A stretch of DNA of 64,000 nt. Source: Mesorhabditis belari. Lineage: Eukaryota > Nematoda > Chromadorea > Rhabditida > Rhabditidae. Positions 44,150 to 56,387 of this stretch are shown piece by piece. Made by a program: the position numbers and the translations under genes. Positions within the stretch are counted from its first letter, which is position 1; each line of letters begins with the position of its first letter. Below the pieces are notes generated by a model. That model was not told where the DNA came from. It did not search any database and saw nothing but the letters and a program-made list of their open reading frames with translations. The stretch spans positions 3,141,001 through 3,205,000 of the forward strand of contig CAUEEP010000733.1 in NCBI GenBank assembly GCA_958450365.1. Reading direction: 5' to 3'.

Positions 44150-44515
44150 ATGGTAACTAATTCAAATCAATTTTGAGATATAAATAAAGTAGAGCTGATT
44201 GAAAGCAGACAAAAAAAAAATGGATTCGTGTAGCATTTCAAATCGCTAGATCTGAAAGATGAAATTATATCGAAAAGACACAATCACTAGTCAAATAAGC
44301 TCTTAAATTTCGCATTTAAAATGGTAACTAATTCAAATCAATTTATATCTCAAGGTTGATTTGAATTAGTTACCATTTTAAATGCAAAATTTAAGAGCTT
44401 ATTTGACTAGTGATTGTGTCTTTTCGATATAATTTCATCTTTCAGATCTAGCGACTTGAAATCCACAATCCAAGAATCTATTTTTTGTCTGCTTTCAATC
44501 AGCTCTACAATTTCC
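44150..44515. mobile_element. Foldback element
   Basis: GATGGTAACTAATTCAAATC and GAAATTATATCGAAAAGACAC answer inverted copies across a centre near 44345; the outer arms are GAGCTGATTGAAAGCAGAC and its complement. Confidence 0.75.
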
Positions 44516-45000
44516 ATCAAATTCCTCTCACCTCATAAACCTGGTCCCTAATTCTAGCTCTCGAAATGTTTCTTGGTGTCTCATCTTCCTTGAATATCTG
44601 ATGTTCTCCTTTGGATGAACACGAGATCTTCTCTGAATTGACGTGCTTCTCGCTGAATAATTTCAGCTCTTGACTCGAATTTATCACTTTTGATAAATCT
44701 TCTAGATAATTTTATGTATTCCTTCCATACTCAGCTTTTTCCTTTCCTTTTTCCTTTCTATTGGCATTAGTTTGTCAATCGGCTTATCTTGTCTTAAAAC
44801 TTTCAATTTTGATCTCAGCAAAACTCAGTGAATGGAATTTTCTAGAGTTTCACTTAGAATAATAGTTCCTTACTTTTTCAGCTAAATAGATTTTTGAATG
44901 TTTTAATGTATTGGAAAAATGAAAGGTGGCCCTAAAGTGGGTTTTCTAAAACGTGTGAACTTACAGAAACTATCGTAATCCTAGTTTTTACAAAAAAAAC

Positions 45001-45370
45001 GTCGCATTTGCCCCCCTCCTGAAAATAGTCCAAAATGGGGGGTGGGACAAATGCGACCTTTTTTTCGCTAGGAAAGGCCGTAGAGCTTCAAAAATGTTTT
45101 CATATAAGGGAATCGTATGCTTAGATTCCGAATTTCCACAAATCAGACCTCGCTGACGCGTCAAATTTGTGCTAAAAGACAAAAACTGCGGAAAAGCGTT
45201 AAGTTGCGTAGTTTTTTTGTTGCGTAGTTTCGAAATTCGGAATCTAAGCATACAATTCCCTTATATAAAAACATTTTTGAAGCTCTACGGCCTTTTCTAA
45301 GGCCTTTTCCAGCAAAAAAAGAGGTGCGCAAATGTCCAGGTGGGCAAAAAAAGGTAGCATTTGTCCCTTT
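45001..45370. mobile_element. MITE with GTCGCATTTGCCCC ends
   Basis: Second copy of the 34584-34948 family, with an internal CTGCGGAAAAGCGTTAAG. Just right of it, a minus-strand ATG frame (45441-45375) reads MESMTNVECKGK and could be a displaced exon, but it has no partner. Confidence 0.75.
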
Positions 45371-45944
45371 TCCGCATACTCCAGGAATAGCCATTGAACA
45401 CTATCTTTTCCTTTGCATTCTACATTCGTCATTGATTCCATAAGAGCCGTTAAAGTGAGCTAAAGTGATTCATTTTGTTGTATCCATAACTAGAGTATAT
45501 CATTTTCCCCTTTTTCTTCCAAATTTATGCTGATTTTGTTGCGAATATGGAAGTGAATAAAAAGAGGGAACTTTCGCGCCTGAATTATTAAAAAAGAACG
45601 TCCAATGTTAGATATCAAAATTTCAATGACTGAATATTTTTTAAAAGAGATAATTAAAAAAAAATAAATATGGACAAAGTGTAGGCAAAGACTAGAGAAA
45701 GGAATTGGGAAATGGGAAATGATTGAATGGGATTTATTCTTTCAGATCTCCTTTCAGATCTTATTTTATAAGGTTTACTTTGGCGCACTCGATTGAGTTT
45801 CCTTTACAATTTTTAGTATAAACTGATTGGATTAACATTTACTCTTTGTACTGATGAAAGAAAGAAACCCAATCTTTTCTTCATTTCAATCATTTCGGGT
45901 ACTCTAGAAAGCGTTTGTTTGTTTGTTTCCCTTTCCTAAAACCA

Positions 45945-46480
45945 CATCAACCGATTTTCCTAGTTTTTTTGCATCCTTCACTTTGATAATCCTTCGTCAA
46001 ATCATAAGTTTTCCATTCCTTTCAAAAAATTTAGCGAAAATTCTTAAGTGTCTCACTATTTTAGCTCATAATAAAAAGGTCCACGGGGCCTAGAAGAGGA
46101 AGGGCTCTCTGCGATCTGCGATCTGCGGTCTATCCCCTCCGATCTGCCAAGTTAAGCAACGATAGTCGTGGGTTCGACTTTTGTGGGTTCCCCTCCGAGC
46201 GCCCCAGCCCGGCCATCGGAGTATCATCGGCTACGACAACTACACTTCTGCCTCAGTACGAAATGTGAAAGCAAATTGTGATTTGTCCCTTTTACAGTCC
46301 CTTGGGGCCAAGAGTTTGGCTAGATTTCTTCATCAACCTCATCAACCGATTTTCCTAGTTTTTTTGCATCCTTCACTTTGATAATCCTTCATCAAATCAT
46401 AAGTTTTCCATTTCTTTCAGAAAATTCAGCGAAAATTCTTAAGTGTCTCACTATTTTAGCTCATAATAAAAGGGTCCACA
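45945..46480. repeat. Duplicated flanks around a 5S rRNA-derived insert
   Basis: A 135-bp block (CATCAACCGATTTTCCTAG through CTCATAATAAAA) occurs at 45945-46077 and again at 46337-46470. A GTCCCTTGGGGCCAAGA segment follows a similar logic at 46297 and 46602. The 5S-derived piece lies between the two copies. Confidence 0.7.
46115..46165 (+). pseudogene. 5S rRNA-derived fragment
   Basis: TCCGATCTGCCAAGTTAAGC, preceded by TATCCCC and followed by AACG, matches the well-known internal region of eukaryotic 5S rRNA (nematode form TCCGATCTGGCAAGTTAAGC). The rest of the gene is not recognisable, so this is a relic or part of a 5S-derived SINE. Confidence 0.6.
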
Positions 46481-46570
46481 CTTCAGAAATCATAAAATAT
46501 TATTTCAAATTTCTATTTTATTATTTTATTGAAATACTTTTGTTATTTCAAATCCATATTTAAGTATTTA

Positions 46571-47530
46571 CAGAAAAATTTACAGAAAATCCTTTTTTAT
46601 AGTCCCTTGGGGCCCTTGGGGCCAAGAATTTGGCTACATTTCTTAATTGAATATAAAAAGGTTATTCAAATAAAGTCTGATAAAATTTCATTTATATTTT
46701 TCTATTAGACTATTAGATTTTTATTAGACTATTCTATTAGATTAGACTTTTAATCGTTACCTCTTTAGGATTTCAATTCCTATGAAAGTACTTTAAACAA
46801 AAACATTAAATAAAAACACATTCATTCTCAATTCCTTTCCCTTCTGAATGACAAATGAAGGACAAATGACAAAATTCATCTTCTGGAGGACAAATGAATA
46901 GAGTCCTCCAGAAGATGTTTCCATTTAAGCACAAAGTACACTCAAAAACGAGAACAAACCCTTGCTGGCACATTCAATTACCTTTGATTTGGACAAATTA
47001 AGTCCGTAAGAAGGTTTTTTTCACGTTTGAGCAAAGGTAAACTCAAATAGTTGCTGGCCAAATCTCAACTTTAAACTCTTCTCTCTTTCCATTGTTGGGC
47101 CCAATGTGGTCATCCATATGGGTGAATCGTTGAATGTTCCTGGTCTCGTTTCCCTCATTTGTTCCTCTTTTTTCACAAGTTTGTTCAGTTGAGAGTAGAA
47201 ATGTGTCTTTCTCTTTTTTCATTTTCAAAAGAGGGAATGATCGACGGCTTTGGGGACATCCTTCTATCTTTTTCTTCTTTTCTTTGTCTACAAAGGATGT
47301 CCCTCAGCTAGATTCGATCCTCATTTGTTTCTCTTTTTCGTTATGTGTCATTTTGTGTTCCTTTCGATCTGAGAACTTGTGAATTTGATCTTTTCAGTCT
47401 GTGAGTTCAGAATTACTCTGAAATTGTGACAACTCTTTACTTTTGCTTACTCTCCTTCTCTAAAATTATCTCTTTCCATTTTACAACAATCTCTTATTCC
47501 AGATTTTAGCTTTGAAAGTTTAAATTTATA
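46571..47530. other. No gene seen
   Basis: AT-rich with short inverted motifs (GACAAATGAA near 46860). A minus-strand ORF at 47043-47228 is Lys/Glu-rich without domain signals. Confidence 0.4.
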
Positions 47531-47544
47531 CTTTTAAAGCAAAG

Positions 47545-47640
47545 TTTAGTAATGAAAACACAAGATGGCCTAAAGAGTCAATTGTTACTAAAAAACTGAG
47601 CTTTAGGCCATCTTGTGTTCTCATTACTAAATCTGGAATG
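47545..47640. mobile_element. Small foldback element
   Basis: GTTTAGTAATGAAAACACAAG answers its complement ending ATTACTAAATC, with GATGGCCTAAAG in the arms. A second copy lies at 49705-49803, and both are preceded by the same 80-bp sequence (CTTTTGCTTACTCTCCTTC). Confidence 0.7.
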
Positions 47641-48199
47641 AAAAGGGCTAGACAAAGCAGAGCAATGCACATATCAAAAGCTAAAGATTAGCTTTGAAAT
47701 CTTTTCTATTGAGTTTACAATGATTGAAAGAGTACACCAAATACTTTAGGTGTAAAAAACATCACATTTTCTGAATATAAACCAAATCTGATCCTTTAAC
47801 TGAAGTTTATTTGAAGGAAACTCTCTCCAACATCTCCAAAATGGTCTCCAAGGGATCATGAACAGACCAATTATCCCTTTTTTCAAGCAAAGTTTTCCCG
47901 GTTGAGCGTTCAAATCTTTATCGATAATTGTGGCCTAACCGATAATAGAAGAGAATTTCTTCTAGTCTAGAAATCCAAAATCCAAAAATCGGCGTAAAGG
48001 GTTGACATTTTCTCATTTTTTTTTTGATCAGATAAAGGCTAGACATGTAGCTTTTTAGGGGAAATGGCTTGCCTAAAGTTTTGGAGTTTAACAAAAAGCT
48101 TTTTAAAATGCCTTAACTTGTTCAAACTTTAAATCAATTCAATCATCAAATTCTTTTTAATATTTCCAATGATTCTTAGCTTTTCAAACATCTGAGCTC

Positions 48200-48940
48200 T
48201 TGTGAAAATGGTACTTGTCGGTTATACATCCACAAAGATTCATCTCGGTGAAGCCCTCTGATCTTCGTTCGATTTTCGTTCGACTGATCGACTGATCACT
48301 TCAGACGAGCACTCATTGAACATAATCATCGCTCACAAGTTGTCAGCTTCATAATCGAGTTGAATCTCTTGTTATAGCTGAATTATATCTTGTCATTGAT
48401 TGATAAACTTGATTGATAAGAGCTTAACAGTCCGGTACTCCGGTTATACATCCACAAAGATTCATCTCGGTGAAGCATCCCCATCCGAGTCTTCTCGGTT
48501 ATCGCTTTTCGTTCTGATGAATGACTGATCGACTGATCACTTCAGCACTCTACTTCACTGAACATCACTGAACAAGCACTGACAACTTGTGACGGGTAAT
48601 TATCCGTCACAAGTTGTCAGCTTCTTGCTTAACCGAGTTGAGTCTTTGTGGATGTATAACTGACAAGTATCAACAGTTCTATCATTGTGAGTGAAGTTCA
48701 GATCGTTTCCCTGTAAATCTGTTCTGGACAAAGAGCTTATCATTTCTGATTCTAAGGTACTTTAAAGGTTGAATATTAGATCTCTCTAATTCAACCAGTC
48801 AGTCAGGATTGAGTCATGGGACTTTTGTAGACAAAAGGTCAGGAAAGATTGATTATTAGACAGATCACAAGTTGTCAGCTTCTTTCTTAATCGAGTTGAA
48901 TCTCTGTGGATGTATTGAATCTCAATATAACCGACAAGTA
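48200..48940. repeat. Cluster of inverted and direct copies of a TTATACATCCACAAAG motif
   Basis: GGTTATACATCCACAAAGAT occurs at 48217 and 48440; inverted forms with GTTGTCAGCTTC and GAGTTGAATCTC are at 48330, 48620 and 48870. It is probably nested foldback elements. Confidence 0.6.
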
Positions 48941-49704
48941 CCAAAATTGCTTAAAAGCAAAGTTGGAAAGGATAAAAAACTCCCTTTCAAGTTAATTTTT
49001 AAAAAGTTAGATAGTTCTTTTTTTGAAATTTCTAGATTTCTTTCTTTTCTATGATCTTTGAAGAGCTTTTGTTTCACTAGAAAAGAAGCTTTGACGAGTT
49101 TCTGCTCACCAACTCTTGACTTACTTCAGAATTTTCACATTCTTGTCAAAGAATGATTCGAAGTAAAGATTTTGCAGCTTTGAATGTCGAAGAAATGCAT
49201 TATGCAAAAATGTTTCTCAAAAAGTGAAGAAGAGAAATGACGAAAGCCATTTTAGAGTTGTTGAATTTGAGGAAAGTCCATTTGGCCTGAGTCCATTTGG
49301 CCTGAGGCCTGAGCCCATTTGGCCACCGTTTGACTTTCGTTTTAAATTTAAATCTAAAAAATTCTTCTAATGCTAATTTTAACTAACAAAACTTGTTTTC
49401 CAAGTTCTAAAATATCTTATTCTTTAATTTCAACAGAAATTTGATTCTTTTTTAGTTCAAGATTCACTTTCATCTTTAGAATCTTTAAAAATGGACTTAG
49501 AGATTGTCAAAGAATGATTCAAGAATGGACTTAGAGAAATCTGATATCAATATTGATATTACTTACTTTTACAATGAATTTTACAATTGACTATTTACTT
49601 TTGCTTACTCTCCTTCTCTAAAATTATCTCTTTCCATTTTACAACAATCTCTTGTTCCACATTTTTGTTTTGAAACTTTAAATTTGTACTTTTAAAGCAA
49701 AGTT

Positions 49705-49803
49705 TAGTAATGAGAACACAAGATGGCCTAAAGAGTCAATTGTTACTAAAAAACTGAGCTGGCCATGTTGTTCACTGGCCATCTTGTGTTCTCATTACTA
49801 AAT
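49705..49803. mobile_element. Small foldback element, second copy
   Basis: As 47545-47640; here the loop is longer and reads CTGGCCATGTTGTTCACTGG. Confidence 0.7.
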
Positions 49804-49849
49804 CTCATGCAAAGATTAGCTTTGAAATCTTTTCTAGCCAGCTTCGATC

Positions 49850-50195
49850 CTCATCTGTTTCCTCATCTATTTCCTCTAGCTAGATTCGATCCTCATCTGT
49901 TTCCTCTAGCCAGATTCGATCCTCATTTGTTTCCTCATCTGTTTCCTCTAGCTAGATTCGATCCTCATCTGTTTCCTCTAGCTAGATTCGATCCTCATCT
50001 GTTTCCTCTAGCTAGATTCGATCCTCATCTGTTTCCTCTAGCTAGATTCGATCCTCATCTGTTTCCTCTAGCCAGATTCGATCCTCATTTGTTTCCTCAT
50101 CTTTTCTAGCTAGATTCGATCCTCATCTGTTTCCTCTAGCTAGATTCGATCCTCATTTGTTTCCTCGTCTTTTCTAGCTAGATTCGATCCTCAAA
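49850..50195. repeat. 30-bp minisatellite (CTAGCTAGATTCGATCCTCA)
   Basis: About eleven copies, some with a 12-bp extra piece. The plus-strand frame repeats ARFDPHLFPL; the unit is a multiple of three so the frame stays open. A single related unit (CAGCTAGATTCGATCCTCAT) sits alone at 47306, the likely source. Confidence 0.85.
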
Positions 50196-50671
50196 TTTAA
50201 CAACTCTTCTAATGCTAATTATAACTAACAAAACTTGTTTTCCAAGTTCTAAAATGTCTTATTCTTTAATTTCAACAGAAATTTGATTCTTCTTTTGTTC
50301 AAGTTTCACTTTCATCTTTAGAATCTTTAAAAATGGACCTTACTCTGTTCACTAAAAGATCGCCATGTTTGATCGTTAAAAAGCTCTCCTATTTCAGATT
50401 TCGAGAGAATTTTCTGATACTTAATTTCTTTGGAGATTTTTATTGAAGCTTTCTAGAGAAGAGAAAATTTTCTTTTCCGGAAAACCCAAGCAAGCGTTCG
50501 ATTAAAATATCGTGTTTCGAAGGCTTTTCATTGAGGGATTTCTTTTTGAACAATTTTGAGGTCATTTAGTGGTTTCTTTTGTTTCATTTTGGTTCATTTT
50601 AACGAAGAGTCTTGCTTTGAGAAGATGAGGATAAATGGCGTCATTTTCAGGGTTAATTTTGTATTTCAAAG

Positions 50672-50910
50672 CAAGTTCTATTGAGCAAGTTCTATTGAGC
50701 AAGTCCTATTAAGCAAGTCCTATTGAGCAAGTCCTATTAAGCAAGTCCTATTGAGCAAGTCCTATCAGAGCAAGTCCTATTGAGCAAGTTCTATTAAGCA
50801 AGTCCTATTGAGCAAGTCCTATCGAGCAAGTCCTGTTGAGCAAGTCCTATTGAACAAGTCCTATTAAGCAAGTTCTATTAAGCAAGTCCTATCAAGCAAG
50901 TCCTATTTCT
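50672..50910. repeat. 14-bp minisatellite (CAAGTCCTATTGAG)
   Basis: About 17 copies with TTGAG/TTAAG/ATCGAG variants. Confidence 0.85.
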
Positions 50911-51179
50911 CCAATTTCTTCTTAAAACTCTAAAGCTTATTTAAATACATTTTACTTAAAACTTTAATAAAACTAATCTCAAAAATATTTCCACTAACAT
51001 TTATGCACTTTTTGGTAGACTTTTGAGTATGAATTTAAGAATTATTGGCTTTCAATTAGCGAATGTCTGACTAATGTCATGAAAATTGATCTAAATACTG
51101 TTATTACTTAAAACATTTAACAAATTCTTTAAATTTATTCATTTCATCCTTTAAACATTGACAAAACATAGAAGATTAC

Positions 51180-51440
51180 ATTTTGTCTAGAAAATTCTTT
51201 CGCTAAACTCAAAAGAAACCTTGTGGATGATTGTTTCTTACTTTTCTTCTCATTCTTCCTTTCTTCTTCCTTTCACTCTCCCGTAATTTCCCGAAAAACG
51301 AGGAAGTTCACGATCATCATGAAAAGAAACCTAGATGATTGGTAGATAAGAGAAAAGAGTTTACATTTCTACAACTCATGAATGAAACACAAAAACTAGG
51401 AGCTAAAGTTTTGGATTTTGCTCAAGTATTGCTATTTTTT
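51180..51440. repeat. Segment duplicated at 55190-55470
   Basis: Both copies read CTCAAAAGAAACCTTGTGGA, then ACGAGGAAGTTCACGATCAT and CATGAATGAAAC. They are direct repeats about 4 kb apart; the second has small insertions. Confidence 0.75.
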
Positions 51441-51474
51441 TAGTACTTGAAATGTCCTTTTTCTTATTGAATAG

Positions 51475-52430
51475 GTTCTTAGACCTAAGCCAGGTCAATA
51501 GGCCTTCGGTACCGAAGGAGAATAGCTTCTTAGACCAGAAGGAGAAGTCAGAGAATAGCTTCTTAAACCTAGGCCAGGTCAAAGTCAAATATCGATCTAA
51601 TCTAGCTAACCATAGTTTGGTTCTTTCGAACAATTAACAACAACTTTCGAACAACTAACAACAAACAACTAAACAACTTTCGAACAATAGCCAATTATTG
51701 TCAAATAATCTTATTAACTTGATCGAAATTCTATTGATTTAAAATGAATTGTTAACTGGGATTGTTTTGCTCTTGTTTTATTACTCAACTAATCAAATTC
51801 ATTGAATGTTTTCAAGAGATCATCACAAGACCAAAAAGCTCAATAAGAGCCTCCGGAAATGTCTGAAGTGCTTGAAGAAAAGGAAAGAAAAAGGATTTTG
51901 AATTCATTCGTGATTACGGACATTTCCTGAAAAAAGATGTTTCAAGAATTCGGAAATGGGACATCAAAAATCGTCTTAAGAGGGACATTAACGGAAGACA
52001 GAAAGGATTTTTTTGATTTGGAATGGATAGCCAGTCACTATTATTCTACTAGTCACTAGCCAGTCACGATAGTCACTATTATTTCAATGGAAATTTCTGA
52101 TTGAAATCATGAGCTTTTCCTTTCCCTTTCCATCTCTTCCAGTCATTCAATATTTGATCGATATTTGACTTTGACCTGGCTTAGGTCTAAGAAGCTATTC
52201 TCTGACTTCTCCTTCTGGTCTAAGAAGCTATTCTCCTTCGGTACCGAAGGCCTATTGGCCTAGCTTAGGTCTAAGAAGCTATTCAACAAGAAAAAGGACA
52301 TTTCAAGTACTAAAAAATAGCCTATATCTTACTTATAATGTCACTATTATTTCAATGGGCATTTCTGATTGAAATCATGAGCTTTTCCTTTCCCTTTCCA
52401 TCTCTTCCAGTCATTCAATGAATAGCTTTG
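51475..52430. repeat. Inverted and direct duplications around 52 kb
   Basis: 51475-51575 (AAGCCAGGTCAATAGGCCTTC with TAGCTTCTTAGACC units) is inverted at 52165-52290. The block TTTCTGATTGAAATCATGAG occurs at 52093 and 52364. TGGGATTGTTTTGCTCTTG occurs at 51758 and 52583 with 100 bp of shared sequence. Confidence 0.7.
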
Positions 52431-52919
52431 ACGTCTTTTTTTTTCTGAATTTCGTTTCTTTCCTTTTCACTATGCTGAAATTCGTTTATCCGTCGAAACC
52501 CCCGACTCTCAGCTGACCAAAAATATATCCTAAATATTGGTTTCTATTAAAAGGGGACTGAGATTGTTTTGCTTCTTTAACTGGGATTGTTTTGCTCTTG
52601 TTTTATTACTCAACTAATCAAATTCATTCGAATGTTTTAAAGAGATCATCACAAGATCAAAAGCTCAATAAGAGCCTCCGGAAATGTCTCAAGTGCTTTT
52701 CACTATGCTGAAATTCGTTTATCGAAACCCTCGACTCTCAGCTGACCAAAAATATATCATAAATATTGATTTCTATTAAAAGATTTTCTTTAGAATTGCA
52801 GTTATATTGCTGCTTAACAAGAAATTTTAAATAAACTGTCTATGAGGCTTGTTGAAATCTTGATAAAAGTTAAGATAAAGATTGAGAAAGAAATTCTGAC
52901 TTAGCTGCTTGTCTAAGCT

Positions 52920-53180
52920 TGAGTTCTTTAATTCGAATTCGAATTCGAAACTGAAGGAATGATACTTTGATTAGTCCTAAGGCTGGCTCAGAGAGGACAG
53001 AAACCTCTTGTAGAGTAAAAGGGCAAAAGCCAACTTGATCTTGATTTTCAGTACGAATACAGACCGCGAAAGCGTGGCCTATCGATCCTTTTGAATAAGA
53101 AAGTTTCTTGCAAGAGGTGTTCTTGAGTTCTTTGATTCGAATTCGAATTCGAAACTGAAGGAATGATACTTTGATTAGAT
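52920..53180. repeat. Direct repeat with (GAATTC)n-like palindromic core
   Basis: GAGTTCTTT(A/G)ATTCGAATTC, continuing through AACTGAAGGAATGATACTTT, occurs at about 52921 and 53124. Confidence 0.75.
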
Positions 53181-53394
53181 CCGATAGCTAGATCAATGGC
53201 AAAAATTCGTAGATAATGATGGGTTATACTTTTTGGAATAATGCTATTTTTGTTATAATGCTTTGTGGAATAATGCTATTAAAATGAATTTTTCCCAGCT
53301 AAGACAGGACTTTTTAAAACACTCTTTAACAACTTTTTTCTACAATTGTAGAAATACGAAGAACTTGAGTGAGTAAGTGATTCTACTGGATTAC

Positions 53395-53700
53395 TTTGAA
53401 TTCATCAGCTTACTTTGAGTTCATCAGCTTGCTTTGAATTCATCAGCTGACCTTGAGTTCATCAGCTTACTTTCAATTCATCAGCTTACTTTGAATTCAT
53501 CAGCTGACTTTGAATTCATCAGCTTGCTTTGAATTCATCAGCTTACTTTGAATTCATCAGCTTGCTTTGAATTCATCAGCTTGCTTTGAATTCATCAGCT
53601 TACTTTCAACAGCTTACTTTGAGTTCATCAGCTTACTTTGAGTTCATCAGCTTGCTTTGAGTTCATCAGCTTACTTTGAATTCATCAGCTTACATTGAAT
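53395..53700. repeat. 19-bp minisatellite (CAGCTTACTTTGAATTCAT)
   Basis: About 16 copies with TTGC/TTAC/TGAC and AATT/AGTT variants. Confidence 0.85.
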
Positions 53701-53848
53701 AACTTGAAGCTTTTGATAGGAACAAGCAAGAGCATTAGTCCCTCGAAATCCCTCAACTCAATTCCCAACGATCTCGTACACTCGTTGATCAAAACATTCG
53801 TGTTTTCCTCGATTAAACTTTGAGATTTCAGCAATGATTGTCTTTTTT

Positions 53849-53964
53849 CTCTAGAAACAAATCGGATTTCATCTTTCTCGAAATTGAGAGTCCATCAAAT
53901 CAATTCCATCAAATCCACGTGGATTCAAAAGACCCAATTCTCCATATTGCCCCGAAAATCCCAG
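53849..53964 (+). other. Exon-like island, low confidence
   Basis: After TTTCTCTAG an open stretch reads NKSDFIFLEIESPSNQ and ends IAPKIPG at a GTTTCT donor. Its end phase (1) does not fit the next candidate exon at 56613 (phase 0). It could belong to an unseen gene or be chance. Confidence 0.2.
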
Positions 53965-54349
53965 GTTTCTCCATTTCTTTTTGTCTTTTCTCTTTTCCAA
54001 AAAGACACATATGGGTAATCGAATCGTCTTCGCCCATTTTTTTCTCATCCATTTTTCTCGAAACTCGTTCCACTGTTCAGAAAGCCCAGCTCTTCTTTGG
54101 TCTCTACATTCGAAATCCTTTTTTCCCCAACCATAAATGAGAACAGATTGCGGTATTATTTTTGTTCATTTACGTTCATTAAGCTGTTCATTAAGCCTAA
54201 GCCTAGCCATAACTTCTCAACGCTAAATTGTATTTTATACTTATCTTTCACTTATAGTTAATACTAAATCGGCTAAATATTTTCAAAGATTTTAAGCTAA
54301 TATCACTTTATTTCATAAAAGATTTCCAACTTTTCATGTACTTTATTCT

Positions 54350-54610
54350 TTCATAGCTTCTTTATAGCTTCTTTATAGCTTCTTTATAGTTCCTTTATAG
54401 TTCCCATTTAGTTCCTTTGTAGTTCCCATTTAGTTCCTTTGTAGTCCCTATTAAGTTCCTTTATAGTTCCTTTATAGTTCCCATTTAGTTCCTTTGTAGT
54501 TCCCATTTAGTTCCTTTGTAGTTCCCATTTAGTTCCTTTGTAGTCCCTATTAAGTTCCTTTATAGTTCCTTTATAGTTCCCATTTAGTTCCTTTATAGTT
54601 CCTTTATTTG
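54350..54610. repeat. Minisatellite of about 21 bp (TTCCTTTGTAGTTCCCATTTA)
   Basis: About twelve imperfect units built from TAGTTCC blocks. Confidence 0.8.
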
Positions 54611-55084
54611 CTTTGACGTTATCTTAAATCAATTTTTGCTTATTTTAAGCTAAAAGTGCTTTAAATAAACTAAGAAAAAGTGTTTTGAGACTGAAAAAGA
54701 GACACAAGCCAAACGTGTAAGCACCAAATTCTTATTTAAAAACAATAATTTTCATTGTTTAATCTTAATCCACTAAAAACTAGAATTTGACTGAAAATCT
54801 CCAGCAAAATAATCAAATTCCCGTCAGTAAAGTTTTCAATAAAATGAATCAAATCGTATTATGACGAAAAATTGATTTGATTTTGATTCTTTTGATTCAA
54901 AAACGAGAAGTTTTTGGTCATTCTTGAAATCTTTTCAAAAGATAGTAATCAAAAGATAGCATTCCTTCAAATCTAAGCCTAATCCTTAAAACTTTCTTTT
55001 GCTCAAAATCGATCTCAATTTCATGAAACTTTTTGCATTTTGAAGGAATTTCAAGAATCTTTAAATATTCTATGATTTCTTCTC

Positions 55085-55640
55085 CCGTTCCTCCCCCAAA
55101 AAAGAAACTGATTTTTGAGATTTTATCGTAGAATTTCATTGGATTCAACTTTTTGTTTAGCTTTTTTTTTTATTGAACTTGTTTGTATAAACTCAAAAGA
55201 AACCTTGTGGATGATTGTTTCTTACTTTTCTTCTCATTCTTCACCCTCTCCTTTGTTTCTTACTCTTCTTCTTCCTTTCACTCTCCACTTTTCACTTTCC
55301 TTTCTTACTCACTCTAATTTCCCGAAAAACGAGGAAGTTCACGATCATCATGAAAAGAAACCTAGATGATTGGTAGATAAGAGAAAAAAGTTTACATTTC
55401 TACAACTCATGAATGAAACGCAAAAACTAGGAGCTGAGATTTTGGATTTTGCTTAAGTATTGCTATTTTTTAGCACTTGAAATGTCCTTATTCTATGATT
55501 TCTTCATAGAATAAGGACATTTCAATTTCAATTCAAATTGAAATGTCCTTATTCTATGATTTCTTCTCCCGTTCCTCCCCAAAAAAGAAACTGATTTTTG
55601 AGATTTTCATTGGATTCAACTTTTTGTTTAGCTCTTGCTT
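55085..55640. repeat. Duplicated segment with a hairpin
   Basis: TTCTCCCGTTCCTCCCC..AAAAAAGAAACTGA occurs at 55081 and 55564. Between them a palindrome (55495-55560) pairs TTCTATGATTTC and AATAAGGACATTTCAATT with inverted copies. Confidence 0.7.
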
Positions 55641-55832
55641 TTATTGAACTTGTTAGTATTGAAATATTTTCCAGAAAAAAGGAACAGATGAGTTGAGTAG
55701 TGGGAAATGTTTCTGTTCGTCGTATTGGCGACAGCCGCCCGCGCCACCGATATGGCCTTTCAACCACTTACAAAAGTTTGTTTAAAGTTTTGAAAATGGA
55801 AAGCTGACATGAAAAACTAGTCTAATTTACCT

Positions 55833-55936
55833 ACCGTAAATACTGTAATTGGACCCCACCCCACTAATAGTACCCCACCCTAGAGGGGGAGGGAAAAAAT
55901 TGTACCCCATCGGGTCCAATTACAGTATTTACGGTA
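55833..55936. mobile_element. Short MITE with TACCGTAAATACTGTAATTG ends
   Basis: A 104-bp perfect-ended element with GGACCCCACC/GGGTCC near the ends; the smallest member of the 17754 family. Confidence 0.8.
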
Positions 55937-56147
55937 GGATAATTCAGTTGAAAATCTTACATCAAACAAGTTCGAAGCTATTAAACAAGTATGGAAAAAT
56001 CATCGCTTCATCTTCCTTTGCTTATTAGAAACAAATTTTTGATTGAATATTCTTAATATGACTGTAAACTGTTGATAGAATATAGAACAGAGAATTATGT
56101 TTAATAAAAATATGAAAAGAAATGAATGAGAAAGAATTTGGAAGCAA

Positions 56148-56218
56148 GGGGAATCAAACCCCGACCTCAGCTTCAACCTCAGACTACCAGTCAGATGCTC
56201 TACCACTGAGCCCTGACG
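56148..56218 (-). tRNA. tRNA-like sequence, probably pseudogene
   Basis: Minus strand: A box GGCTCAGTGGTAGAGCAT and B box GGGTTTGATTCCCC with a closed T arm. The acceptor strands (GCGTCAG against TGCTTCC) do not pair and the anticodon region is too long for a normal arm. Confidence 0.35.
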
Positions 56219-56387
56219 CTTTTTCTTGAGGAGAAAAAATAGGAAACACAAAGAAGAAAGCAACACTAAACAAATTTTATCCTTTTTTTAAGCTTTTATA
56301 AACATTTTTAGAGCATTTTTGATTAAGTAATATATTTTTAAAATTCAAATTCGTAAAGAAGACTTACTTTATCTGAATAAGTTTAAA

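Noticed and set aside
54918..55148. Minus-strand ORF rich in Lys/Glu/Phe
   Set aside because: Part of a segment duplicated at 55549-55640; no domain and no splice context.
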